DNA of 43,101 bases from Salinivirgaceae bacterium (GTDB lineage: Bacteria > Bacteroidota > Bacteroidia > Bacteroidales > SZUA-534). Every line of letters starts with the position of its first letter. Positions within the stretch are counted from its first letter, which is position 1. The notes under the pieces are model-generated. The model saw only the letters and a list, made by a program, of their open reading frames with translations, did not search any database and had not been told where the DNA came from. The translations under genes were made by a program, and so were the position numbers. Positions 1-8,527 of the stretch are shown in pieces. The stretch lies in contig JAQICC010000093.1 of assembly GCA_027858735.1 (NCBI GenBank), positions 1-43,101 of the forward strand. The letters are read 5' to 3'.

Positions 1-210
1 GTTGTCGCTCAAAATCCAAATCCTCGAATACACTAGTATACTGCGGTTTGAATTTTTCACACGCCTCGAATTTGAACTTTTTAGCTCAAACTCTCGACTT
101 TATGGACAGGCTCTATTTAAAAAGAATAATTCTAGGGGAATTTGCAAGAAAACGCCAAATACAGCCGGCCCGAATAAGTCAGGCGGGCGTTATTCTTGTT
201 TTGAAAACAG

Positions 211-380
211 TCATCCCGATTGTGCTTTTTGTTGGTTTTTTGTTTTAATAACCTTACAAAAGCTACATCGGGACTCCTGATAATTAAGGCTTCAAAAGCC
301 TCCGAAGCTTGTATTTTAATGCTTCCTTATCTGCCTTGTCGGCAGACAGGTCAGGGACCTCGTTTTCTTGCAAGCACTAA
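211..380 (+). repeat. Dispersed intergenic repeat family B, copy 1 (second copy at 18321-18505)
   Basis: Near-identical blocks in both copies: TCATCCCGATTGTRCTTTTTGTTGGTTTTTTGTTTTAA...CTTACAAAAGC.ACATCGGG.CTCCTGATAATTAAG.CTTCAAAAGCCTCCGAAGC...CTGCCTTGTCGGCAGACA.GTCAG.GACCT.GTTTT...GCAAG.ACTAA. Confidence 0.85.
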
Positions 381-407
381 GTATGAATTGCCAATAAATT
401 TGGAATA

Positions 408-1163
408 TTACTGATTTAACCACTCTTTAAAATCCTTAACCCTTTCACTTGCAACTATGGTTTCTTTTTCGAAGGTTGGATTCAAATCGAGCTTTATACG
501 GCGTTTAAACCATGTATGCATAGCTTTAATGCTATCGAGTTTAACAATGACCTGACGGTTTACCCTAAAAAAGTTTTCGGGGTCAAGTTTTTGCACTAAG
601 TTTTCTAATGAGAAATCAATTAAATAGCGTTCACCAGGTTTATCAACCAAGAAAGCATATTTTCCTTCGGCAAAAAAATAAGCTACATCTTCAATTAAAA
701 TGGTTTTTATTTGATCGCCCTTGGCTACCATAAAGCGTTTTTGGAATTTCTTTTCCTGCATTTCTCCAATAGCATCCATGAGAAAGTAGTCAACAGATTC
801 ACTTTTATTATGAACTTCCTTAAACTTATCAATACTTTGGGCTAAATCGTATTTATTCACAGGTTTCAGCAAATAATCAACACTATTTACTTTAAATGCC
901 TGAATGGCATATTGGTCGTAGGCTGTTGTGAAAATAATGGGGGTTTTTATCTCTACTTCGTCAAAAATGCGAAAGCACAAGCCATCGGCAAGATGAATGT
1001 CCATAAAAATTAAATCGGCTTTATTATTTTGCAACCATAGCACAGACTGCTTAACCGATTCAAGTGTAGCAACTACTTGAAAATCGGAACCAACATTACT
1101 AAGTTGTCTTTCTAGTTTTTCCGCTGCGAATTTTTCGTCTTCTATGATTACAACATTTATCAT
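408..1163 (-). CDS. LytTR-family response regulator transcription factor
   Basis: REC domain (VVIIEDEKFAAEKL...DLIFMDIHLADG...TTAYDQYAIQAFKVNSVDYLLKPV) plus C-terminal LytTR domain (FFRVNRQVIVKLDSI). ORF track starts at a TTG (1169); ATG is at 1163. Confidence 0.93.
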   Translation of the reverse strand: MINVVIIEDEKFAAEKLERQLSNVGSDFQVVATLESVKQSVLWLQNNKADLIFMDIHLADGLCFRIFDEVEIKTPIIFTTAYDQYAIQAFKVNSVDYLLKPVNKYDLAQSIDKFKEVHNKSESVDYFLMDAIGEMQEKKFQKRFMVAKGDQIKTILIEDVAYFFAEGKYAFLVDKPGERYLIDFSLENLVQKLDPENFFRVNRQVIVKLDSIKAMHTWFKRRIKLDLNPTFEKETIVASERVKDFKEWLNQ

Positions 1164-2241
1164 CTTCAATAGTAGTTTTCTCTTTTTCGGGTTTTAATAA
1201 GGGAATACTGGCAACAAAATCACCATTTTTTTCATCAAACTCAGGCATTATACCCGAAAGTAAAAAATAGCGTTGTCTTAAATTATTTAACCCCATACCA
1301 ATGGACTTATTTTCATCGAACCGTAAATTTATTTTGTTTACCACAAATATTCTATCCTCTTCCAAATATATTTTAACATCCAACGGATCTTCTTCAGCAA
1401 CTACATTGTGTTTAATGGCATTCTCAAGCATCATTTGTAATGACATTGGAACTACATAATGACCGTAACAATCTTTATCAATATCAATATTTATTGTAAA
1501 CCCGTTTTGGAAACGAATTTTCTGTAGAAAAATATAAGAATTTATAAAATCGAGCTCATCACCTAAAGTAACAGCTGCTTTATCTTGAATGTTTAATACA
1601 TAGCGGTACACCGATGCAAATTGATCTATAAATTCCTCAGCCCGATTGGCATCTTTATGCACTAAATTTGAGAGCACATTTAAACTATTAAATAAAAAAT
1701 GTGGATTCACCTGATTTTTTAGAGATTCCAGTTGAGCTTCAAGACTCTCTTTTTTAAGTTTTTCTGTAAGAAGCAAGCTCTTTTTCCACTCCGTAAAAAA
1801 ATAATTCCCTTCAACAAAGCTGAGTACAAAAGTGAGTAAAACTACGCCAATGGTAAATTCGTGCAACATGTGTTCCTTGAACCCAACATTGCCATGAAAT
1901 GAACAATGCGCCTCAAAAGTAAATAAACCAAAAATTCCCATTAGTGTTAAAACAGTAATATTGGTTATCAGAAATTCAGCCGGCAAACGGAATTTTGCTC
2001 GCTTTTTCCAAGGCAAAACCTTTTCAAGCCATTTAATTTCCTGAAAAACAATAATTGTTATTCCAAAAGTAACCACGATAGAAATACTTGTCCAAAAAAA
2101 GAATTCATAAGCCGAATCCATTTTATTGATGCCGTACTTAATATAGTTACTTAATTGAAAATAGAAAGGTGGAATAAGTGCTGCTAAAAATAGCCACTTA
2201 AAGGTTTTCCAATTAAACGGTACGTATGATGATTCTGACAT
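1099..2241 (-). CDS. LytS-type sensor histidine kinase (His_kinase family)
   Basis: N-terminal TM helices; LKNQVNPHFLFNSLNVLSNLVHKD phospho-acceptor motif; C-terminal ATPase region (MLENAIKHN); adjacent to LytTR regulator. Confidence 0.92.
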   Translation of the reverse strand: MSESSYVPFNWKTFKWLFLAALIPPFYFQLSNYIKYGINKMDSAYEFFFWTSISIVVTFGITIIVFQEIKWLEKVLPWKKRAKFRLPAEFLITNITVLTLMGIFGLFTFEAHCSFHGNVGFKEHMLHEFTIGVVLLTFVLSFVEGNYFFTEWKKSLLLTEKLKKESLEAQLESLKNQVNPHFLFNSLNVLSNLVHKDANRAEEFIDQFASVYRYVLNIQDKAAVTLGDELDFINSYIFLQKIRFQNGFTINIDIDKDCYGHYVVPMSLQMMLENAIKHNVVAEEDPLDVKIYLEEDRIFVVNKINLRFDENKSIGMGLNNLRQRYFLLSGIMPEFDEKNGDFVASIPLLKPEKEKTTIEDDKCCNHRRRKIRSGKTRKTT

Positions 2242-2345
2242 TATTTGATCGTTTTATTCATACAAATGTTACAATAATTAGTTTGTGTTCCAAGTGGCAA
2301 TATATTTCAATTTCTTATAATTCTTTCATATTCTTTACAAAGCCC

Positions 2346-3422
2346 TCAACGCCACCAATAGTCGAACGCATTTGAATCAGTAACTTGCGCTACTTTACCT
2401 ATTTTCGGAGTAAGAATAATGCTGGTATCGCCTTTACTACTTTCAATTAATAGCTCAACTGGTTCTGTCCATGAATGCAAACTTAATTTAAATTTACCCC
2501 AGTGCAAGGGTATCATTTTATGGCCTCCTAAATCAGCATTAGCTTTATAGGTTTCTGATGGATTCATATGAATAAAAGCCCAGCTATTATTATACTGACC
2601 ACACTCCATAAGGGTTAAATCAAAAGGCCCAAACTTAGCACCTATCTCTTTAAAATGTTCACCATAGCCCGAATCACCGCTAAAGAATACCTTTTGTCCA
2701 TTGGCCTCCACAACATAAGAGCACCAAAGCGTTTTGTTTCGAGTTAAACCTCTTCCCGAAAAATGGCGGGCTGGAGTCATCGTTATGATAAGTTCTGCAT
2801 TCACTTTAAATTGTTGCCACCAATCCAACTCTATAATTTTATCCGTTCCCACTTTCCATTTTTCCAATTGAGATTCTATACCCAGAGGAACAATAAAACT
2901 AGTGGCCTTTTCATTTATTTGCATAATGGTTTTCTTATCCAAATGATCGTAATGATCATGTGAGATAAGCACAATATCAATATCAGGAAGATCAGCAACC
3001 GCAACGTTATGGGTATAATCAAACTTTTTGGTTCCCATAAATGATACAGGTGATGCCCGTTCCCCAAAAAATGGATCGGTTAATACAATTAAACCATTAA
3101 TATTTAGTAGAACCGTTGAATGGCCAAACCAAACCGATTTAATACCATCGGTTTCTGCCAAAAAAGCATCTTTATCAAACTTTACAGTTTGCAAAGCGGT
3201 TTCGGGTTCTCTATTCTCGCCTTTCTTCATAAACTGACGCATCACACTAAAATAAGATGTGTCGGGGTGCATTACTGGAGTTTCTTCCTGATTTTGAAAT
3301 TTTCCATCTTTATAGTTTGTCGATGCCTTCATTTTATCCATTTTATTGCCTCCATTTTGACCTGAATTAAACCAAATAAACCCCGATAGGGTTATAAAAG
3401 TAAATATAGCTGCTATTTTCAT
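2346..3422 (-). CDS. MBL-fold metallo-hydrolase (COG2220 / UlaG / NAPE-PLD-like), exported or membrane anchored
   Basis: HDHYDHLD metal-binding motif, WFGHSTVLLNINGLIVLTDPFF, FSGDSGYGEHF, IPLHWGKF; N-terminal hydrophobic segment. Confidence 0.9.
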   Translation of the reverse strand: MKIAAIFTFITLSGFIWFNSGQNGGNKMDKMKASTNYKDGKFQNQEETPVMHPDTSYFSVMRQFMKKGENREPETALQTVKFDKDAFLAETDGIKSVWFGHSTVLLNINGLIVLTDPFFGERASPVSFMGTKKFDYTHNVAVADLPDIDIVLISHDHYDHLDKKTIMQINEKATSFIVPLGIESQLEKWKVGTDKIIELDWWQQFKVNAELIITMTPARHFSGRGLTRNKTLWCSYVVEANGQKVFFSGDSGYGEHFKEIGAKFGPFDLTLMECGQYNNSWAFIHMNPSETYKANADLGGHKMIPLHWGKFKLSLHSWTEPVELLIESSKGDTSIILTPKIGKVAQVTDSNAFDYWWR

Positions 3423-3535
3423 ACGTTAATAATTTATAATAAGGTCGTATGAAACTGCATTTAAAAATATTATCATTATTGTTTGTTCAAAAAATGCTAA
3501 TTTTTTAAATGCTTGTTTCATAAATCTTTATTTTT

Positions 3536-3593
3536 ATTCAAACGGCAGGTAACCCGAAAGTTACCTTGCCAATTTGAATGGGTAAATTTACCC
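3536..3593. promoter_or_regulatory. Tandem palindromes upstream of the MBL hydrolase gene (candidate operator or structured leader)
   Basis: ATTCAAAcGGCA-GGTAAC-ccgaaa-GTTACCtTGCCaaTTTGAAT followed directly by perfect 14-bp palindrome GGGTAAATTTACCC (3580-3593). Confidence 0.5.
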
Positions 3594-3793
3594 CGTATAA
3601 ACCAAAATCAATTTGCATTAATATTTTTTAGGAACACTAATTTTAATGATGCAACTTATTTTTACTGATTAACTTAATATATCAGCCTATTATGTTATCG
3701 GTATTCTATCAATCCAAATATTATTGCGATGCATGTTAAAATAGTTTTCCAATACAATGTTCTACTTGCATCGCTTTTCTTGTTCTTATAATA

Positions 3794-3840
3794 CCTAGGG
3801 CTTTGCCCTAGGCTATTGAATTTCGCCCCTTCAGGGCTTG
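3794..3840 (+). repeat. REP-like hairpin repeat family D, copy 1
   Basis: CCTAGGGC-TTT-GCCCTAGG perfect stem then GCCC-CTTCA-GGGC; resembles 8463-8508 and 14245-14292. Confidence 0.7.
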
Positions 3841-3913
3841 GCAAATACTTACATTCTAAATACTATTTTTTTTATCCGTCTTATCTATTTCATCAATGTT
3901 CTATTTATTTTAA

Positions 3914-3952
3914 ATCAGCGTTAATCCGCCATATCAGCGTCATCTGTGTTCC
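3914..3952 (-). repeat. Phased CNGAT repeat family C, copy 1 (overlaps stop of RND gene)
   Basis: Minus strand GGAACACAGATGACGCTGATATGGCGGATTAACGCTGAT; CNGAT x4 with GAT spacing 9-9-10, shared with 14300-14338 and 29458-29496. Confidence 0.8.
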
Positions 3953-6900
3953 AATTCTTTAACATCGTTCGATAAACTTTGATACAATACAGGTACCAAA
4001 ATCAACGTTAATAATGTTGAAAATATTAAACCTCCAATAATAGCCCATCCCATTGGCGCCCACATGGTTCCGCCAAACAAAGTTAAGGGTAACAAGCCAC
4101 CAACTGTTGTTACTGTTGTTAACAAAATTGGGGTGAATCTTGTTTTAGATGCTTCAAAAACAGCAGCTCTTACTTTCATACCCTCTTTAATAAGCTGGTT
4201 TGCATAATCGACCAATATTATACTGCTATTAATTACTATGCCCATTAAACTGGTTAAGCCTACAAATGCCATAAACGAAAATGAATGACCTGTAATTAAA
4301 AGTGTTATAAAGCTACCGGTTATGGAGAGTGGAATTGCTGTAAAAATAATTAATGGCTGCTTGAAAGAACTAAACTGCAATACCAATACTGCGAAAATTC
4401 CAAGCAATGCAATTAATAGCGATGTACCTAATCCTCCAAAACTTTCATCGCGACTTTCTTGCTCACCACCTACCGAATAAACCACACTCCCAGCCAATTC
4501 GGTATTGTTTAGTTTTGCAATTACATCTTTTGTGGCTTTATCAATTGACTGTATTCCCTCATCAACGTCGGCAAGAATTGAAACGTAACGATCAAAATCA
4601 TAATGATCGATACGCTTGATGCCTTTTACCATTTGAATATCCGCCACCTGTGAAAGTTTTATTTGACTTCCAATTGCGGTGGGCACATACACTTTTTCTA
4701 TCCATGATAAATCACTGCTGTTATCATCTTTCGACTTAATTACAATGTTATATTTATCGCCCAATTTATCTTGATAGCTACTTACTTGTAATCCGTTTAC
4801 AGCAGTTCGCACCATGCGATCAATATCAATTAGACTTACGCCTAATCGGCCGGCTTTCTCACGATCAATTTTTACATGCAAGTCGGTTTTATCAACCGAA
4901 AACGGATTGTTAATATTAATAATGCCCGATACTTCGTTAAAAACATCCTCCACCTGACCAGCAGCTATTTTCAAATCTTCAAGATTCTCAGAAAACAAGC
5001 GGATTTGTACTGGTGCATCCACCGGAGGACCTTGAATAAATTCTTTAACCTCGATTTTCGCAGCTGGATATGTAGCAAAAACCATTCGCAATTCTGCCAC
5101 AATTTCGTTCATCCTCTCAGGTTTTACTTCACTTAAAATAGCATAAGCTTGCCCGCTATTGGTTGATGGATTTGGCTTTAGCATATTATAATATACCTGT
5201 GGATTACCTTCTCCTGCTGTTGAGGCAATTTTTTCTACTTCCGGAATATTTTCCAAAACGCCCTCAACATAAACCAAAGCTTCTTCGGTATTCTTAAGAT
5301 TGGTTCCTTGAATGCCAGCAACGTTAACCATTAACTGGCTTTTATCGGCTTTTGGAAAAAAGCTTACTCCAATTAACGGCATTAAAGAAAGAGAACCAAA
5401 GAATATAATTACCGAACTAACCACAATTAATTTCGGACGGTTAAGCGCGCCATTCAACCATCGTGAATAGTACTTTTCAATAAAACGGTTAAGCATTCCC
5501 TGCTTGGGTTCTTTATTCGACTTTTTTAGCATTCGGCTTGCAACAAATGGGGTTAAGCAAAGTGCCACAACCAATGAAGCTATTAGTGAAAAAATTACGA
5601 TAAGCACCATACTGCGTATAAAGTTACCTACATCGTTTGCCATTAAAAGCATGGGTGCAAATGCCAACACTGTTGTAAGGGTTGAGCTTACTAAGGCATT
5701 GCCAATTTTTGAAGCTCCTTTTACAGCTGCGTCAATAGGCTTAAGCCCTTTGTTTATATAGCGGTATATATTTTCAACTATGGCAATACTGTTGTCAACC
5801 AACATACCCAAAGCTATAATAAGACCTGCAATGCTCATTTGCTGAATGCCGTATCCGGCAAGATCAATTAATCCAATACCTGCAAAAACAGAAACCGGAA
5901 TAGCAATCATTACAATTAAAGCCGAACGAACCCCAAGGGCAAATAGAATAATGGCTCCCACCAAAAGAATACCTTGAAGAAAGTTCATGAAAAATCCATT
6001 CACCCGCTTTTGTACACCATCGGCCTGACGCATTACGGTTTCAACTTGAATACTTTCTGGTACATCTTTTACAAATTCAGCTACAATCTCATCAATTCGT
6101 TCCGATACTTTATAAATATTTATGCCTTTTTTCTGCTCTATTGTAAGCCAAAGCGCTTCTCTTCCATTGTATCGAGCCTTTATATCCGGGTTTTTATATC
6201 CAAAACTTACCTCCGCAACATCGCCCAACAATACAATTCCATTTTCGCCCGCATTAATTACAGTTTGCTTAATTTCATTAATACTTTTATACAATCCGCT
6301 GGTTTGGATATTGAATTTTTTGTTGCCCAAATCGATACTGCCACCAGGAATACTAAGATTTTCACTTTGCAAAATAGCGATCAACCTATTCAATGAAAGA
6401 TTGTACGAAGCCAAGCGCTCTAAATCACATTTTACCTGAACCTCAAGTTCTTGTTCTGCATGCAAATCCACTTTTCGAACGCCCCCAACTTTTTCTAACT
6501 TCTTTTTTAAATCTTCAGCCGACTTTTTCATCTCATAAGCCGATGCTCCTGTTGAAACAAATGCCATTTGGTAAATAGCAACATTCAGTACCGATGGTTG
6601 GGCTATATCAATATTGTAAATAGTTGATGGTAAATCATCGCGAACTTCATTCACTTTCTGAATTACCTCTTGGTGTTTTTTATCGTAATCTTCGCCAATT
6701 AAAAACTCCACAAAAGAAAATGAAACACCATTTTGAATACTTGTTGTAATGTTTTTAACACCATCTATCTCGTTTAAGGTTTCTTCAATAGGATTTACAA
6801 TTAAAGTCTCCATATCCTCAGGAGTTGAGCCCGGATTAATTACCAAAATAGTAGTAGTATGGAACTCGGTATAAGGGTCTTCTGATTTTGGCATATTGAG

Positions 6901-6987
6901 ATACGAACTCACACCAAACAGGGTTATCATTAGGAATACTACCAGCGTAAAGTGGTAATTTTTTATGGCTATTTTTGGAATGTTCAT
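3940..6987 (-). CDS. Efflux RND transporter permease (AcrB/HAE1 superfamily)
   Basis: 1015 aa; MNIPKIAIKNYHFTLVVFLMITLFGVSSYLNMPKSEDP N-terminus; GLIIALGMLVDNSIAIVENIYR; second TM block ...VGLTSLMGIVINSSIILVDYANQL. Confidence 0.96.
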   Translation of the reverse strand: MNIPKIAIKNYHFTLVVFLMITLFGVSSYLNMPKSEDPYTEFHTTTILVINPGSTPEDMETLIVNPIEETLNEIDGVKNITTSIQNGVSFSFVEFLIGEDYDKKHQEVIQKVNEVRDDLPSTIYNIDIAQPSVLNVAIYQMAFVSTGASAYEMKKSAEDLKKKLEKVGGVRKVDLHAEQELEVQVKCDLERLASYNLSLNRLIAILQSENLSIPGGSIDLGNKKFNIQTSGLYKSINEIKQTVINAGENGIVLLGDVAEVSFGYKNPDIKARYNGREALWLTIEQKKGINIYKVSERIDEIVAEFVKDVPESIQVETVMRQADGVQKRVNGFFMNFLQGILLVGAIILFALGVRSALIVMIAIPVSVFAGIGLIDLAGYGIQQMSIAGLIIALGMLVDNSIAIVENIYRYINKGLKPIDAAVKGASKIGNALVSSTLTTVLAFAPMLLMANDVGNFIRSMVLIVIFSLIASLVVALCLTPFVASRMLKKSNKEPKQGMLNRFIEKYYSRWLNGALNRPKLIVVSSVIIFFGSLSLMPLIGVSFFPKADKSQLMVNVAGIQGTNLKNTEEALVYVEGVLENIPEVEKIASTAGEGNPQVYYNMLKPNPSTNSGQAYAILSEVKPERMNEIVAELRMVFATYPAAKIEVKEFIQGPPVDAPVQIRLFSENLEDLKIAAGQVEDVFNEVSGIININNPFSVDKTDLHVKIDREKAGRLGVSLIDIDRMVRTAVNGLQVSSYQDKLGDKYNIVIKSKDDNSSDLSWIEKVYVPTAIGSQIKLSQVADIQMVKGIKRIDHYDFDRYVSILADVDEGIQSIDKATKDVIAKLNNTELAGSVVYSVGGEQESRDESFGGLGTSLLIALLGIFAVLVLQFSSFKQPLIIFTAIPLSITGSFITLLITGHSFSFMAFVGLTSLMGIVINSSIILVDYANQLIKEGMKVRAAVFEASKTRFTPILLTTVTTVGGLLPLTLFGGTMWAPMGWAIIGGLIFSTLLTLILVPVLYQSLSNDVKELEHR

Positions 6988-7032
6988 TTTCTTGATATCT
7001 TATGTAATAATTCTATTCTTATATTCCCCCTC

Positions 7033-7061
7033 TGCCCTTCGGGCATCTCCCCCAGGGGAGA
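7033..7061 (+). repeat. Double-hairpin intergenic repeat family F
   Basis: TGCCC-TTC-GGGCA followed immediately by TCTCCCC-CA-GGGGAGA, in the RND/adaptor intercistronic gap. Confidence 0.65.
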
Positions 7062-7148
7062 ACTAGCAACATGGCTAATGTGGAAGTGTCAACAATGGAA
7101 TTTTATTATTAACCTCTATTTTTTCCTATACTTAAAAATACTTTCAGT

Positions 7149-8234
7149 TTACTTCAATGATGCTAATTGAACCTTATCTAAATTCTTCAATTCTTTTTGT
7201 TTCTTGGTAATAACCTGCAAATTAGCATCGGCTAAAGGCATGTTTACATAAACAAATTCGTTGTGTAAAAACAATGCTTCCGATTCTTTTTTAACGGCTC
7301 TACCTGTTTTATTTTCGTACACAAAAAAACTCACCGTATTTCCAAATCCTTCCTGAATAGCATCCACAGGAATTTTATAACAGTTTATCTCATGTGAAGG
7401 AATAAGTTCGCCTCGGGCAAAAAAACCTGGTTTTAGTTCTAATCCTGTATTTTCCAGTGAAAGCTCCACCTCATACAAACCGGTAGTTTGCTCGGGCGCA
7501 TTGGCAATTTTAGAAATACTTGCGAATACATTTCTATTTGGATAAGCGTCGGTAACAATTTCAGCTTGATTACCCATTTGTAGCTTTACCACATTTTTAT
7601 CGGAAACGCCTACGTTCATTTTCCATGTATCTTCGTCAGAAGCAAAGTAGAATACTGGTATACCAGGACCTGTAATTTCATTCTCTTCCATAAACTTCAT
7701 CATAATAATTCCGTTACTCGGTGCAGTAATGGTTGAAAATTTAAGATTGTATTGTGCAATATTTAAAGTTGCTTGCGCTACATCAAGTGCCGATGTTGCA
7801 TTTTGCAATTGCTCTAAAGTTGTTACGGTATCATTGTAAAGATTCTCAACACGTTTGAAATCACGTTGTGCTTTTTCAAGACCGACTTTTGCTTGCAAAA
7901 CTTGTTGGTTAATTTCGTTTAAATCGAGCTGTGCCAACACATCTCCAGCTTTAACCTTATCGCCTTCATCTACATTTAGCTTTTTAATAATACCACCTGT
8001 TTTAAAACTCAAACGACTCTCTTTGTTGGCACGTATTAGTCCCGACACGTGTATAGGCAAGGCTACACTTTCTCTAAAAACTTTTGTTGCCTCAGCTGGA
8101 ATAGCAAGATCTTTTTTTTCGGCTGTTGCTAGGGTTTGCGTGCAACTTTGAAATGATACCGCTAATGCTAAAAGGCTTACGGCAAGTGCGGATATCCTAA
8201 TTGTATTCATTTGTTTTTTCTTAAAGGTTTTCAT
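7149..8234 (-). CDS. Efflux RND transporter periplasmic adaptor subunit (membrane fusion lipoprotein)
   Basis: Lipobox-like LAVSFQSC; RLSFKTGGIIKKLNVDEGDKVKAGDVLAQLD biotinyl-lipoyl-like half motif; coiled coil; adjacent to RND. Confidence 0.94.
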   Translation of the reverse strand: MKTFKKKQMNTIRISALAVSLLALAVSFQSCTQTLATAEKKDLAIPAEATKVFRESVALPIHVSGLIRANKESRLSFKTGGIIKKLNVDEGDKVKAGDVLAQLDLNEINQQVLQAKVGLEKAQRDFKRVENLYNDTVTTLEQLQNATSALDVAQATLNIAQYNLKFSTITAPSNGIIMMKFMEENEITGPGIPVFYFASDEDTWKMNVGVSDKNVVKLQMGNQAEIVTDAYPNRNVFASISKIANAPEQTTGLYEVELSLENTGLELKPGFFARGELIPSHEINCYKIPVDAIQEGFGNTVSFFVYENKTGRAVKKESEALFLHNEFVYVNMPLADANLQVITKKQKELKNLDKVQLASLK

Positions 8235-8373
8235 GTCAATTTGGTTTTAAGGATTAATAACGATGCAAATATTCATGATATATTTTAATGGCAAAGGGTG
8301 AAATGGTGTGAGCATGCATAATTTGAGAGTGAACCTGTTATGTTTGTTTCTTAAGTTTTTTTTAATTTTTAAA

Positions 8374-8443
8374 GCGAAGCAGGCGCTTCGCTGTCCTGAT
8401 TGCAATTGCATTTATGAATGGAACTCGTAGCGCCTGCTGCGAG
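8374..8443. repeat. Paired hairpins with complementary loops (REP/BIME-like)
   Basis: Hairpin 1 GCGAAGC-AGGC-GCTTCGC (8374-8391); hairpin 2 CTCGTAGC-GCCT-GCTGCGAG (8424-8443, one G:T pair); the arms also form a perfect 10-bp inverted repeat AGCAGGCGCT/AGCGCCTGCT. Confidence 0.7.
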
Positions 8444-8462
8444 AATTAATAATAATGAACTT

Positions 8463-8508
8463 TGCTCATAGTTGCCCTGAGCTAATGCTTTTAATCCTTT
8501 CAGGGCTT
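8463..8508 (+). repeat. REP-like hairpin repeat family D, copy 3 (degenerate)
   Basis: GCCCTGAGCTAATGCTTTTAATCCTTTCAGGGCTT versus copy 1 GCCCTAGGCTATTGAATTTCGCCCCTTCAGGGCTT. Confidence 0.55.
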
Positions 8509-8527
8509 ATTTATTTAAAAAATTAAT

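Noticed and set aside
2-414. Overlapping + strand ORFs (92, 66 and 64 aa) at the window start
   Set aside because: They lie in the intergenic/family B repeat sequence, overlap each other in different frames and show no domain; translation is an artefact of the repeat.
5140-5175. PNPSTNSGQAYA segment in the RND protein, reminiscent of protein-coding insertion of a CCTTCGACAAGCTCAGG-type repeat
   Set aside because: Length of the segment fits the usual RND alignment around YYNM..., so no insertion is needed; the DNA does not match the repeat closely.
4407-6578. Several + strand ORFs (61-140 aa) inside the RND permease gene
   Set aside because: Antisense shadows of a strongly supported 1015-aa coding sequence; low-complexity hydrophobic translations without homology signatures.
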